This document shows, in pieces, positions 1 to 10,554 of a DNA stretch of 64,000 nt. Made by a program: the position numbers and the translations under genes. This DNA comes from Phoenix dactylifera (Eukaryota > Streptophyta > Magnoliopsida > Arecales > Arecaceae). The notes under the pieces were generated by a model. It made no database searches and was not told where the DNA came from. It saw only the letters and a program-made list of their open reading frames with translations. Positions within the stretch are counted from its first letter, which is position 1, and every line of letters starts with the position of its first letter. Location: contig NC_052404.1 of assembly GCF_009389715.1 (NCBI RefSeq), forward strand, positions 7,090,745-7,154,744, written 5' to 3'.

Positions 1-1322
1 AAACTTGAAGGCAAGCCTAAAGCTTCAGCAAAGCTTACCAGTCTGTTACCAGTTGCAGTGATTGCCTCCTCTGATAAACCTACTGCACTAATCTTCAGGC
101 GGTCGATTGGACATGTTGATCTTGTGGACAGAGCTTGCAACAAAATAACCCACTGCAGCCCGTGCTTGATCGAGAGATCGATCAAATGGATTTTCCTTGC
201 GGTGGCCACATTGTCCAAAATGGTCTGCATTGAAGTGAATTCCATGATTTGCCTGAGTAGCATCTTCTTATGGAGTGCCAGTTGCAACGGGTGGGCGGAT
301 AGCGTTGCTTTGATGGCCTCTTGTGCTGTCATTCCCCTATCCTTTGGAACCTTCCAAGAAAGCCCTCCAGTTTCTCTATCGATCCTTTCTTGTAATGCAT
401 CTGCGAAGTAGAAAACAACTCTCTGAACTGGATTGCCAGTGTCGGATGACAGCCTGCGACACTCCTGAAGTAAATTGCTAGCCCGATCATATTGCTGGTT
501 GCTTACCTTCTCCGCCGCGGCCAGAAGAAGGCTTGCGAGGTCGACGTTCTTAATTTCCTCATTCGTGAGGCCTAAAAACGAGAAGCCAACACGATGCCGA
601 GGATCACTTTCTTTATGGGTTGACATCTGAACAAAATGGGCAACAGCAATTCTGATGACTTCCTCCGTCGATAACTCATCACCTCCTCCCGTCGGGTACG
701 TGACCCCGTCAATTGGTTCATTCAGCTTTTCTCCACTCAGGAGACCGTGGCTAGATCTGTAGTTGTTCAGAAGCTCTAATGATGAGAAGGTCACCGGGGA
801 TGTCTTCTCCTTTGATCCAAGGAGCTCGCAGATTTCAGGCAGCAGTGGCTGCTCTATCTCTGTCTCCAGGGCCAAAGGCTTGTCCAGGGACTGCATTGCT
901 GCAGAAATCGTATCGAGCTGCATGTCATCCATCGCTGCAAGATCTTGGAAGCATTGCTGCTCACCGGACACCAAGGGGGTTCCTTTCTCGGAGGGGCCAT
1001 CATGGTGGTATAAGTTGTAACCTGACCAAAGGTCATCAATGCATTCTTCCTCAAATCCCTGAAGAGGGCTGTAGCCTTGCTGCGCACCATCATAATCGAA
1101 GCACTGAGCAGAGAAGGGAGAGCCCAACATCTCGGAAGCAAAGCTTTGTTTAGTGCTATGCTTCTTCACAAGATTTGGCAATTCCAGATTTATTTGGGCT
1201 CTGATAAAAGTTTTATGAGCTGAACGATCCGAAGGCTCGGACATTTGGTGGTGCAAATCAACGAGTGAACGGAATCCAACAAGGGGAAATGACAGGAAAG
1301 CTGAAGTAATCCATGACAACAT
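1..1322 (-). CDS. GRAS-1: GRAS-family transcription regulator, 3' end outside window
   Basis: First 440 codons of a GRAS protein, read leftwards from an ATG at 1322 to the window edge. I checked the frame for stops and found none. GRAS proteins are plant nuclear transcriptional regulators. The piece covers a variable acidic N-terminus, the first leucine heptad region (about residues 260-315, core DLASLLLAAAEKVSNQQYDR-like) and the VHIID core (about residue 378, here IHLID). PFYRE and SAW lie beyond the edge. Relatives of this type are often labelled DELLA/RGL1-like in databases, but I see no DELLA or TVHYNP motif, so gibberellin control cannot be assumed. The ATG was chosen because all six copies share it; an internal Met near residue 65 is a credible alternative. 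It shows the same spacing to GRAS-2 with no net indel across the overlap. Family assignment is secure; subfamily is not. Confidence 0.85.
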   Translation of the reverse strand, partial: MLSWITSAFLSFPLVGFRSLVDLHHQMSEPSDRSAHKTFIRAQINLELPNLVKKHSTKQSFASEMLGSPFSAQCFDYDGAQQGYSPLQGFEEECIDDLWSGYNLYHHDGPSEKGTPLVSGEQQCFQDLAAMDDMQLDTISAAMQSLDKPLALETEIEQPLLPEICELLGSKEKTSPVTFSSLELLNNYRSSHGLLSGEKLNEPIDGVTYPTGGGDELSTEEVIRIAVAHFVQMSTHKESDPRHRVGFSFLGLTNEEIKNVDLASLLLAAAEKVSNQQYDRASNLLQECRRLSSDTGNPVQRVVFYFADALQERIDRETGGLSWKVPKDRGMTAQEAIKATLSAHPLQLALHKKMLLRQIMEFTSMQTILDNVATARKIHLIDLSIKHGLQWVILLQALSTRSTCPIDRLKISAVGLSEEAITATGNRLVSFAEALGLPSS

Positions 1323-1994
1323 CGTTAATATGAGACAGTCCGACTGATAACTTTCATGATTGTACGCATCATTCAAGCCATGGTATAATGCCAATTGTTC
1401 TCGCGTTTTCCAATGGCTTTCCCCAGCTAAGAACAACTCACATAATACGACTCATTGATCAATGGCGGCATCAATTTGTATATTTTTATAATTATTTCAT
1501 CTATTTGGCTCCAGATACAAGCAGTTGGTGGGTAGCTAGCTATGTGGCAACCAATCATAGAATGAGAGGACCAAAATGTTATTAAACCCAATCCCAGGGG
1601 AAGCAGAAAGTGTGAATACATTGATTGGGCGGTGTAACCAATCATGGCCTGCACGATGACTTACAACGAGTTGGTTGCACAGGGCCCACATATCAAGAAA
1701 CCTCAATAATAAAAGCTTTAAGATTAGAAATTTCATTATATTTAAATAAGAATGTAGTTTTTTTATGGTTTCATTACGACGAGGTATCAAAATGGCACAA
1801 GCTATTTGTCTGGCTCGAAAATTCTTCCGAGATAAAAGGTAGGAGCAAGAGACAAGCAAAGAATTGGTACCATCAAAGTCCAAATTCCAGACCAATTTCT
1901 CTTTAATTTGAAAAAGATTTCTATTCACCCAGTGTCATAGACAGTAGCAAGAAGTTGTCTCCAGAAGCCGACAAATAAGATAAGAAGCAACTAA
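1323..1994 (-). promoter_or_regulatory. 5' flank of GRAS-1, conserved in all six copies
   Basis: About 670 bp between the GRAS start and the MITE is conserved in every unit, so it probably contains the promoter and 5' UTR. On the minus strand a TATA-like TATAAAAATA lies at 1481-1490, about 160 bp upstream of the ATG; the other copies read CATAAAAATA there. No transcription start can be fixed from sequence alone. The conservation may reflect recent duplication rather than selection. Confidence 0.4.
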
Positions 1995-2754
1995 GGCTCC
2001 ATTTAGGAGGGTTTTTGGAGGGCCAAAAAGCACTTTCTGTCCCTTCAAAAGCTTTTTTAGATGAAATAGAGGTATTTGATAAAAATTTTGGAAAATTGTT
2101 TTAGCTTTTTCAGAAAGCTAAAAACAGCTTTTTTGAAAAAAAAACCATTTTGGAGCTTTCCAAACAAAGCACTTTTAAGCCGGGTCGGAAAGCTATTTTT
2201 TGACCAAAATATCCGTGATAAAATATAACAATCACACAAAATGTCCCTTTTCACCAATTTTATCACCTAGCTAGAAAATTTGTTATATTATAAAAAAATT
2301 TAATAAACGCTAATAATTATAATATTTTATATCTTTATTATTGTATTATACTATAAATATAATATTATATTACAGTAGGTCATAATACATTGATATGTTA
2401 TGTTAAATAATTTAATATTATATTAAATTATTATGTTGTAGTATATAATATTATATTACTATATTATAATAATATTATATTACATTACAGTAATATTATA
2501 CTATATCATATATTTATGTTTTAATACATATTATATTTTATTATGCTCTGTTGTATAATACTATGCAATGTTCTTTATGGCCATTTTGTCATACCAAAAG
2601 TACTTTCTCAATTTGTTTACCAAACATATTTTAAAGTGACACGACACTTTGAAAATATAGTTAACAAACATGAAACAATTTTTTTATAAAAGCACTACTT
2701 CAGAAAACTCTACTCCCAAAAGTTTTACTACCAACAATTCTCCTAAATAAGGCC
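1995..2754. mobile_element. Tourist-like MITE, copy A
   Basis: About 760 bp, very AT-rich in the middle, bounded by imperfect inverted ends (GGCTCCATTTAGGAGG at the left; the complement of the right end reads GGCC followed by a T-rich run). TAA lies directly outside both ends (1992-1994 and 2755-2757), the target duplication of PIF/Harbinger elements. There is no coding capacity, so it would depend on transposase elsewhere. Five copies sit at the same place in spacers A-E, meaning they were copied with the array rather than inserted independently. Confidence 0.7.
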
Positions 2755-2795
2755 TAAGAACTCTGAAGAGCCCAATCAAACGTATAAAGCATACT

Positions 2796-4131
2796 TAGGG
2801 TGCAAATGGGTCGGGTTGACCCGTGACTCGACCCGAACAGCTATGGTTAGACACGACCCGAACTCGAATTAGAGGACCCACGAGGTCCCACGGGGTCAGG
2901 TTGGGTCTTAAAATTGGACTCGTTCTATTTTTCAGGTCGAGTCTGGGTTTACTGAATCTTAACCCGACTAGGCCTATTTTTTTGGATCAATTTTAGATCA
3001 TTTACTCAACTACCTGATCTGACCCGACTCGAATCCGAATTACCTGCTTAGACCTGTAGGCAAGTAGAGGCTCAAATTCGCCTTCGATGCATCATTCCTC
3101 CTCCTGCACCATTTTTCAAACGAATGGTTGTAGCAGTTGTCTGTAGACCAACAGGCCATCCAAGCTGCCAAGCCATCTTCTTTTTTTTTTTGGCTAGAGC
3201 GGGAATTAAAAAAAAAAAGCACGGGAGGCGTTTAAAGAGCTTTCATCATCACTGCCTCCACACACACAAGAGCTAGAGAGAGGGATCAGAGTTGGATCTT
3301 TCACGCGAAAGAAGGATCCACCTACCTTGGTGCAAATCCACCATCGGATCACCCACCGCAAAGATCTCAAAGCAACCAATGGATGATCCAACAACCGCCG
3401 GGTGCGAAGGAATGCTTAAGCCACCAATCACATATTTATTTCTCCCTGGAGCTTTCATACCTAAACAAACTATTAGAGTTAGGCATTTCTTCGAACGGTG
3501 AGAATGCATGCTATGCTCCTCGGAGAAAAATTGATGATCCTTTGAGTTTGATTATCGGATGGTTGAGATAGACCAAAAGGCAAAAGAGAGACGGTGTACT
3601 GGTGAGGAGATGCAAGAGAAAGTATGGAGGAAAAAAAATAATGCCGACACGAGGAGGAAAAATAATAAAAAAATGCCTGTCACAGGAAACCGAGAAAGAA
3701 AGAGGCAAGAAGAGGACGGATATTTCTGAGCTTTTTTTCCCTATTCAAGGCGAAACACCTCTTTTAACTTAAAACACAAAAGAATCATCAATACCAAATA
3801 ATAAAATTTTCACAACTGATTATTGGCTAATAAAAATTTTGGAGTTGTTTTCTTAACAAATTCTTATATTTTCTTCGGAGGGAAAGTTCCAAGCTTTCTA
3901 GTAAGGACCCGACCCAATCCAGTTCTGACCCGGACCCGAATTTTTTGGTTCGGGTCAGAGTTATGGAGCCGACCTAACCCAAATAATCCGTTGGGTTGAA
4001 AATTGTAGTTGTGGACCCCATCCGACCCGATCTTCAAATGGGTGGGGTTTGGGTCCAAAATTAAGACCCGAACAAACAACTGGGTTGGGTTGGGGTCACT
4101 CAAGGCCCGACATGACCCATTTGCACCCCTA
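2796..4131. mobile_element. Non-autonomous hAT-like element, copy A
   Basis: About 1.34 kb with inverted ends: TAGGGTGCAAATGGGTCGGG at the left and the inverse, CCCATTTGCACCCCTA, at the right. Both ends run into GACCC/GGGTC-rich stretches. The 8-bp flanks (AGCATACT, GGTATACC) are a decayed target duplication; the copy in spacer D has an exact one. There is no transposase. The interior holds a CA/GA-rich tract and a conserved stretch around 3230-3500 whose short frames are not conserved as protein. Confidence 0.65.
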
Positions 4132-4724
4132 GGTATACCTATTAAACACATAGGAGAGAAGTCTCAAATGGGTGGGGTTTGGATCTATTACACTGTTGAT
4201 ACCTCTGGTGTCTCGGTAGCTGGCCTTTTTTTTTTTCCTTCTGTTTTTTGGTTTTTGTTTCTTTTAACTTTCGAAGGGAGAGGGGGAACACTCAACTATT
4301 CTGTTGGAGGTAAATGGCAAGTCTTTCGAGCCATGGGTTGCCCAGCACCCCATAATTATGATATGATTAATTAGATTTGCCCAAATTCTTATCCAAAAGC
4401 ATGGTAAAGTTTTTATTTACTTGTACATCGTTATAAAAATTTCTATTTGCACGCCTATCCATTAAGGATATTTTAGTCATTTTAATTTAAAACCGTGAAT
4501 TTTTTAACGGCGTTAGATGGCATGGGTACCAATGCAAAAATAAGAATAAAAAAGGGTATAATAGCAAAACAAATATTTTACAAGGGTATACATGCAAATA
4601 TCAATTTTGAAAGGGTATTCACGCAAAATCCGATATTTAGAAGGGTATTAATGCAAAAAATCTTAATATCTATGCCATGACACGCACATCAGATTGGCAA
4701 CTAGAAAAATTCTTCCTGTCCTTC
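4132..4724. other. Spacer A remnant between hAT copy A and GRAS-2
   Basis: This differs from the other spacers: the roughly 1 kb of GRAS 3' flank found in B-E is missing and homology to the other units resumes only near 4661. In its place lies unrelated AT-rich sequence with a T-rich tract near 4208. At about 4550-4660 there are three to four degenerate ~30-bp repeats built on AGGGTAT and ATGCAAA. I see no gene here. Confidence 0.5.
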
Positions 4725-6635
4725 CTACTGAAAGTTCCAAGCAGAGACAAAAAACAATGGGGTTCCCTTCCACCCCAGGGTCAAGGCCTTCCCATTCTTG
4801 TCCAGCGTGCAGAAGTGGCCATTAGCAAACTGCTTACCTAGCAGGCTAGCTTGGTAATGTGACCACTGATTCATCTCAGTCTCGACGAGGCCATAACGAG
4901 CAAAGAATGACCTCCACACGCTGATGCCTACATGCCTGACCACCCTCTCACTGCCCTCGGCCGCAATGATGCTTTGGATTCCCTGCGAAAGGAAGGATCC
5001 CTCTGTAGCCATTCTAGTTTTGTCATCCCTATCCATAAAACTAGCCAGGTAGTCAAAGAAGGCACTGTAGAAAAACAAAGCTTCAGTGAAGCGGTTGGTG
5101 AAAGACGGGGAATTCAGCTCGGCTTCGACATCCATAACTGTCATTATGCATGGCTTAAGTTTACGCATTACTCTCATGACATTCTCAAGCCTGTCAGACC
5201 TCACAATCATAAAGCTCATAACAAATGCAGAGTAGACACCGATCGCTTCGCCCACCTCCAGTTCAAACATATCTTCATTGAGATCCTTAATATCTGAAAC
5301 TATCACTGCTTTAAACCTTAAAGGCAAGCCTAAAGCTTCAGCAAAGCTTACCAGCCTGTTACCAGTTGCAGTGATGGCCTCTTCTGATGAACCCACTGCA
5401 CTAATCTTCAGACGGTCGATTGGACAAGTTGATCTTGTGGCAAGAGCTTGCAACAAAATAACCCACCGGAGCCCGTGCTGGATCGAGAGATCGATCACAT
5501 GGATTTTTCTTGCGGTTGCCACATTGTCCAAAATGGTCTGCACAGAAGCGAAATCCATGATTTGCCTGAGTAGCATCTTCTTGTGGACTGCCAGATGCAA
5601 CGGGTGGGCGGATAGCGTTGCTTTGATGACCTCTTGTGCTGTCATTCCCCTATCCTTTGGAACCTTCCAAGAAAGCCCTCCAGTTTCTCTATTGATCCTT
5701 TCTTGTAATGCATCTGCGAAGTAGAAAACAACTCTCTGAACTGGATTTCCAGTGTCGGATGACAGCCTGCGACACTCCTGAAGTAAATTGCCAGCCCGAT
5801 CATATTGCTGGTTGCTTACCTTCTCCGCCGCGGCCAGAAGAAGGCTTGCGAGGTCGACGTTCTTGATTTCCTCATTCGTGAGGCCTAAAAACGAGAAGCC
5901 AACACGATGCCGAGGATCACTTTCTTTATGGGTTGACATCTGAACAAAATGGGCAGCAGCAATTCTGATGACGTCCTCCGTCGATAACTCATCACCTCCT
6001 TCCGTCGGGTACGTGCCCCCGTCAGTTGCTTCATTCAGCTTTTCTCCACTCAGGCGACCGTGGCTAGATCTGTAGTTGTTCAGAAGCTCTAATGATGAGA
6101 TGGTCGCCGGGGATGGCTTCTCCTTCGATCCAAGGAGCTCGGAGATTTCAGGCAGCGGTGGCTGCTCTATCTCTGTCTCCAGGGCCAAAGGTTTGTCCAG
6201 GGACTGCATTGCTGCAGAAATCGTATCGAGCTGCATGTCATCCATCGCTGCAAGATCTTGGAAGCATTGCTGCTCACTGGATACCAAGGGGGTTCCTTTC
6301 TCGGAGGGGCCATCATGGTGGTATAAGTTGTAACCTGACCAAAGGTCATCAATGCATTCTTCTTCAAATCCCTGAAGAGGGCTGTAGCCTTGCTGTGCAC
6401 CATCATAATCGAAGCACTGAGCAGAGAAGGGAGAGCCCAACATCTCGGAAGCAAAGCTTTGTTTAGTGCTAAGCTTCTTCACAAGATTTCGCAATTCCAG
6501 ATTTATATGGGCTCTGATAAAAGTTTTATGAGCTGAACGATCCAAAGGCTTGGACATTTGGTGGTGCAAATCCACGAGCGAACGGAATCCAACAAGGGGA
6601 AATGACAGGAAAGCTGAAGTAATCCATGACAACAT
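4725..6635 (-). CDS. GRAS-2: intact GRAS-family transcription regulator
   Basis: Intronless 636-residue frame with a full GRAS domain: LHR I about residues 260-315, VHIID core IHVID at 378-382, the second leucine-rich region near 425-455, PFYRE-like region near 450-480, RVER-like SERVVRHVG near 562-570, and the SAW motif ending the protein (GWKGTPLFFVSAW, about 621-633). The first 25 residues are hydrophobic (MLSWITSAFLSFPLVGF), unusual for a nuclear protein. With the indels seen at residues 25-55 in other copies, this raises the chance that translation starts at Met65. No DELLA motif is visible. It closely resembles GRAS-1 but has lost the 3' flank shared by the other copies, so its terminator and 3' UTR may differ. 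It is expected to act in the nucleus as a transcriptional co-regulator. Confidence 0.88.
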   Translation of the reverse strand: MLSWITSAFLSFPLVGFRSLVDLHHQMSKPLDRSAHKTFIRAHINLELRNLVKKLSTKQSFASEMLGSPFSAQCFDYDGAQQGYSPLQGFEEECIDDLWSGYNLYHHDGPSEKGTPLVSSEQQCFQDLAAMDDMQLDTISAAMQSLDKPLALETEIEQPPLPEISELLGSKEKPSPATISSLELLNNYRSSHGRLSGEKLNEATDGGTYPTEGGDELSTEDVIRIAAAHFVQMSTHKESDPRHRVGFSFLGLTNEEIKNVDLASLLLAAAEKVSNQQYDRAGNLLQECRRLSSDTGNPVQRVVFYFADALQERINRETGGLSWKVPKDRGMTAQEVIKATLSAHPLHLAVHKKMLLRQIMDFASVQTILDNVATARKIHVIDLSIQHGLRWVILLQALATRSTCPIDRLKISAVGSSEEAITATGNRLVSFAEALGLPLRFKAVIVSDIKDLNEDMFELEVGEAIGVYSAFVMSFMIVRSDRLENVMRVMRKLKPCIMTVMDVEAELNSPSFTNRFTEALFFYSAFFDYLASFMDRDDKTRMATEGSFLSQGIQSIIAAEGSERVVRHVGISVWRSFFARYGLVETEMNQWSHYQASLLGKQFANGHFCTLDKNGKALTLGWKGTPLFFVSAWNFQ

Positions 6636-7309
6636 CGTTAATATAAGACAGTCCTATTGATAACTTGCATGATTGTACGCATCATTCAAGCCATGGTATA
6701 TGCCAATTATTCTCGCGTTTTCCAATGGCTTTCCCCAGCTAAGAACAAGTCACATAATACGACTCATCGATCAATGGCGGCATCATTTTTTATATTTTTT
6801 ATGATTATTTCATCTGTTTGGCTCCAGATACAAGCAGTTGGTGGATGGCTAGGTATGTGGCAACTAATCATAGAAATGAGAGGACCAAAATGTTATTAAA
6901 CCCAATACCAGGGGAAGCAGAAAGTGTGAAAACATAGATTGGGCGGTGTAACCAATCATGGCCTGCACGATGACTTACAACGAGTTAGTTGCACAGGGCC
7001 CACATATGAAGAAACCTCAATAATAAAAGCTTTAAGATTAGAAATATTATAATATTTAAATAAGAATGTAGTTTTTTTTAATGGTTTCATTACGACGAGG
7101 TTTCAAATGGCACAGGCTATTTGTCTCGCTCGAAAATTCTTCCGAGACAAAAGGCGGGAGCAAGAGACAAGCAATGAATTGGTGCCATCAAAGTCCAAAT
7201 TCCAGACTAGTTTCTCTTTAATTCGATAAAGATTTCTATTCACCGAGTATAATAGACAGTAGCAAGAAGTTGTCTTCAGAAGCCGGCAAATAAGATAGGA
7301 AGCAACTAA
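6636..7309 (-). promoter_or_regulatory. 5' flank of GRAS-2
   Basis: Homologue of the flank of GRAS-1. It shares small variants with the flank of GRAS-6 (CTTGCATGATTG just upstream of the start, and AAAACATAG about 300 bp further out) that the flanks of GRAS-1, -3, -4 and -5 lack. A promoter is presumed here from position; no certain core elements are visible. Confidence 0.35.
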
Positions 7310-8060
7310 GGCCCCATTTAGGGGAGCTTTTGGTGGACCAAAAAGTACTTTCTGACCCTCCAAAAATACTTTCTGACCATCCAAAAATATTTTTAGATAA
7401 AATAGAAGTATTTATTAAAAATTTCAAAAAATTGTTTTAGCTTTTTCAGAAAGCTAAAAACAGCTTTTTGGAAAAAGCTCCATTTTGGAGCTTTCCAAAC
7501 AAAGCACTTTTAAGCCGGGTCGAAAAGCTATTTTTTGACCAAAATACCCGTAATAAAATATAACAATCATACAAAATGTCCCTTTAATAATTATTTCACC
7601 AATTTTATCACTTAGCTAGAAAATTTGTTATATTATAAAAAATTAATTTACGCTAATAATTATAATATTTTATATATTTATTATTATATTATACTAGAAA
7701 TATAATTACATTATATCATAATACATTGATATGTTGTGTTAAATAATTTAATATTATATTAATTATTATGCTATAGTATAGCATATTATAATAATATTAT
7801 ATTACATTACAGTAATATTATACTATATCATATATTTATGTATTAATACATATTATATTTTATTATGCTCTTTTGTATAATACTATGCAATATTTTTTGT
7901 AGCCATTTTGTCATACCAAAAATACTTTCTCAATTTGTTTACTAAACAGATGTTAAAGTGGTACAACACTTTAGAAATGTAATTACCAAACAGCAAACAA
8001 CTTTTTATAAAAGCTCTACTTTCAAAAGCTCTACTTCCAACAGCTCTCCCAAACGGGGCC
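7310..8060. mobile_element. Tourist-like MITE, copy B
   Basis: About 750 bp. Left end GGCCCCATTTAGGGGAGC, right end CTCTCCCAAACGGGGCC, with TAA on both sides. Interior AT-rich and non-coding. Same insertion point as copy A, so orthologous by array duplication. Confidence 0.72.
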
Positions 8061-8101
8061 TAAGAACCCTAAAGAGCCCAATCATACGTATAAGGTATAC
8101 C

Positions 8102-9437
8102 TAAGGCTGCAAATGGGTCGGGTTGACACGTGACCCACCCCACCCCGGTTAGACCCGACCCGGATCCGAATTGGAGGACCCGTGGGGGCAGGTAGGGTCG
8201 AGTCCTAAAAATTGGACCCGTTCTATTTTTCAGGTCAGATCTAGGTTAACTAAATCTTGATCTGACCTGGCCCATTTTTTTGAATTAATTTTAGATCGTT
8301 TATCCAACGATCCGATCCGACCCGACCCGAACCCGAATAATCCATTTAGCCCTGCAGGCCCACAGGCAAGTAGAGGCTCAGATTTGCCTTCGATGCATCA
8401 TTCCTCCTCCTGCACCATTTTTCAAACGAATGGTTGTAGTGGTTGTTTGTAAACCAGCACACCATCCAAGCTGCCAAGCCATCATTACCAAAATAAAAAA
8501 GCATGGGAGGCACCTAAAGAGCTTTCATCATCACTGCCTCCACACACACAAGAGAGAGAGGAATCAGAGTTACATCTTTCGGGCGAAAGAAGGATCCACC
8601 TACCTTAGTGCAAATCCACCGTCGGATTACCCACTGCAAAGATCTCAAAGCAATCAGTGGATGATCCAACAACCGCCAGGTGCGAAGGAATGTGGAAGCC
8701 GCCAATCGCATATTTATTTATCCCTGGAGCTCTCATACCTAAACAAACTATTAGAGTTAGGCATTTCTTCGAACAGTGAGAATGCATGCTATGCTCCTAA
8801 GCGAAAGATTGATGATCCATTGAGTTTGATTACCCGATAGTTGAGATAGATCAAAGGCAAAAGAGAGACGTTGTACGGGTGAGGAGACGCGAGAGAAAAT
8901 ATGAAGGAAAAAAAATAATGCCGACACGAGGAGGAAAAATAATAAAAAAATTTCTATCATAGGAAACCGAGAAAGCAAGAGGCAAGAAGAGGACGAAGAT
9001 TTCTGAGCTTTTTTTGCCTATTCCCGGCGAAACACCTCTTTTAACTTAAAACATAAAATGATCATCAATACCAAATAACAAAATTTTCACAACTGATTAT
9101 TGACTAATAAAAATTTTGGGGTTGTTTTCTTAACAAATTCTGATCGAAAATTTTTATCTTTTCTTCGGTGAAAAAGTTTCAAGCTTTCTAGTAAGGACCC
9201 GACCCTATCCGGATTTGACCCAGACTCGACTCAGACCCGAATTTTTTTGGTCGGGTCCGAGTTTCATATGGACCCGACCCCGACTCGAATGAGCCGTTGG
9301 GTTAAAAATGGTAGTTGTGAACCCGACCCGATCTGATCTTCAAATGGGTTGGATCGGGGTCCAAAATTAAGATCCGAATAAGAAACCAGGTTGGGTCGGG
9401 GTCACTCAAGACCCGACCCGATCCATTTGCATCACTA
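8102..9437. mobile_element. Non-autonomous hAT-like element, copy B
   Basis: Left end TAAGGCTGCAAATGGGTCGG, right end ATCCATTTGCATCACTA. The left flank keeps the target sequence GGTATACC; the right flank (AGCATCCC) has diverged. No transposase is present. It contains the same interior as copy A, including CA/GA-rich repeats near 8540-8565. Confidence 0.65.
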
Positions 9438-10554
9438 AGCATCCCTATTAAACACATAGGAGAGAGAAGTCCCACGCACACAATATATATACACACACAC
9501 ACCCCTATTAAATAGATAGGAGAGGAAACCACACTTATTAAATGAAAATGAGAGAGAAGCCACTCCCTTCTCCAGAACTTAAGAAAGTTACTAAAAAATC
9601 AGCAACTATAGAAGTTTATTGAAAATAAGTCTCTCATCTCAGACATCAACGTTCTACGAAAGCTTGAACTGGTCTCGCCATGCCAAGTGCCGAGACCAGT
9701 TCAAAGTCACCATTTGCTGCAAGACATAAAGTTCCATTCGATGGGGAGTTTTGTGTAAAAATACTGTTGTCAATTTTGAACCTGTCTCGCCATTTTGGGT
9801 GCCTGGACTAGTGTCAGTTTTGACTTATGGTTGTCATACTTGCTTGAGTTCGAGTTCACTGCTTAGCATCTCAGTAAACTCAATATCAATCCATGCCGAG
9901 ATTAATAAGGCATAGGGTGCTAAAGCAGGTGTTCTTTATACCTGAATACTTAGTGATTGGGGTGATTATTGATGAGAAAACTTAGCCTTTACTCCGAGAT
10001 TGCATTGCATTAAGCCAATATCATACAGTTGAGTGATGATGTAAGTATGTAACTTGTCTGAAGAATTAAAGATAGTTCTTTGTTTTGTGAACTGGGAGAT
10101 AACGGAGAAAACAAAATTGTCAAGAACCACAAGCGACCGAGTTAGAGATCGGGCTGCTAAAACAATTGCTCAAAATATCAAATAAATGCATCCTGCATGG
10201 AAAGTGAGAAGGCAAGAGTTAGCATGTAGGAATCATGGTTGTATACTTTCAGGAAAAATCCATGCTGTGGATCATAACTGCATATTGTGAAACTTCAGCA
10301 TATGGCTCCAAGAGCCACCAAGAGGAGGGAACATGACATGCTAGGACTCAAATACTTTAGCTTCCATATATAGGTTTCATGGCATAAAAAGGACTACAAG
10401 AATTTTGAAGTTATAAAATTTGGCAACATTTCAGGACCAACACTGGCCTCGTACTTGCTTTCAGCTCCTGTATGGCCTAATAAAAGCTAGTGTTAATATC
10501 CATTCCATGACACGCACATCAGATTGGCAACCAGAAAAATTCTTCCTGTCCTCC
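9438..10554. other. 3' flank of GRAS-3 (spacer B) with a hairpin
   Basis: About 1.1 kb of sequence conserved in spacers B-E downstream of each GRAS stop. It probably contains the 3' UTR and terminator of GRAS-3. A perfect 14-bp inverted repeat lies at 9664-9677 and 9691-9704. The site occupied by a solo LTR in spacers C and D is empty here, near 9908-9915. I see no gene. Confidence 0.5.
9664..9704. repeat. Inverted repeat (14-bp stem) in spacer B
   Basis: TTGAACTGGTCTCG at 9664-9677 is exactly complementary to CGAGACCAGTTCAA at 9691-9704, with a 13-base loop. Homologous positions in spacers C, D and E have one or two mismatches. A similar but decayed pair follows about 100 bp downstream. Function unknown. 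Confidence 0.7.

Noticed and set aside
1625-1906. 93-codon plus-strand frame in the GRAS 5' flank, seen in several units
   Set aside because: No domain, no orthologue recognised, and the frame is lost or altered in the GRAS-2 and GRAS-6 flanks.
4932-5297. Plus-strand frame of 121 codons (MPDHPLTALGRND) conserved in several GRAS copies
   Set aside because: It lies entirely antisense within the GRAS coding region; its conservation follows from the gene on the other strand.
8430-8840. Conserved short protein in the hAT elements (MVVVVVCKPAHHPS and its relatives)
   Set aside because: Reading frames differ between copies and have no domain; conservation comes from recent duplication of the spacers.
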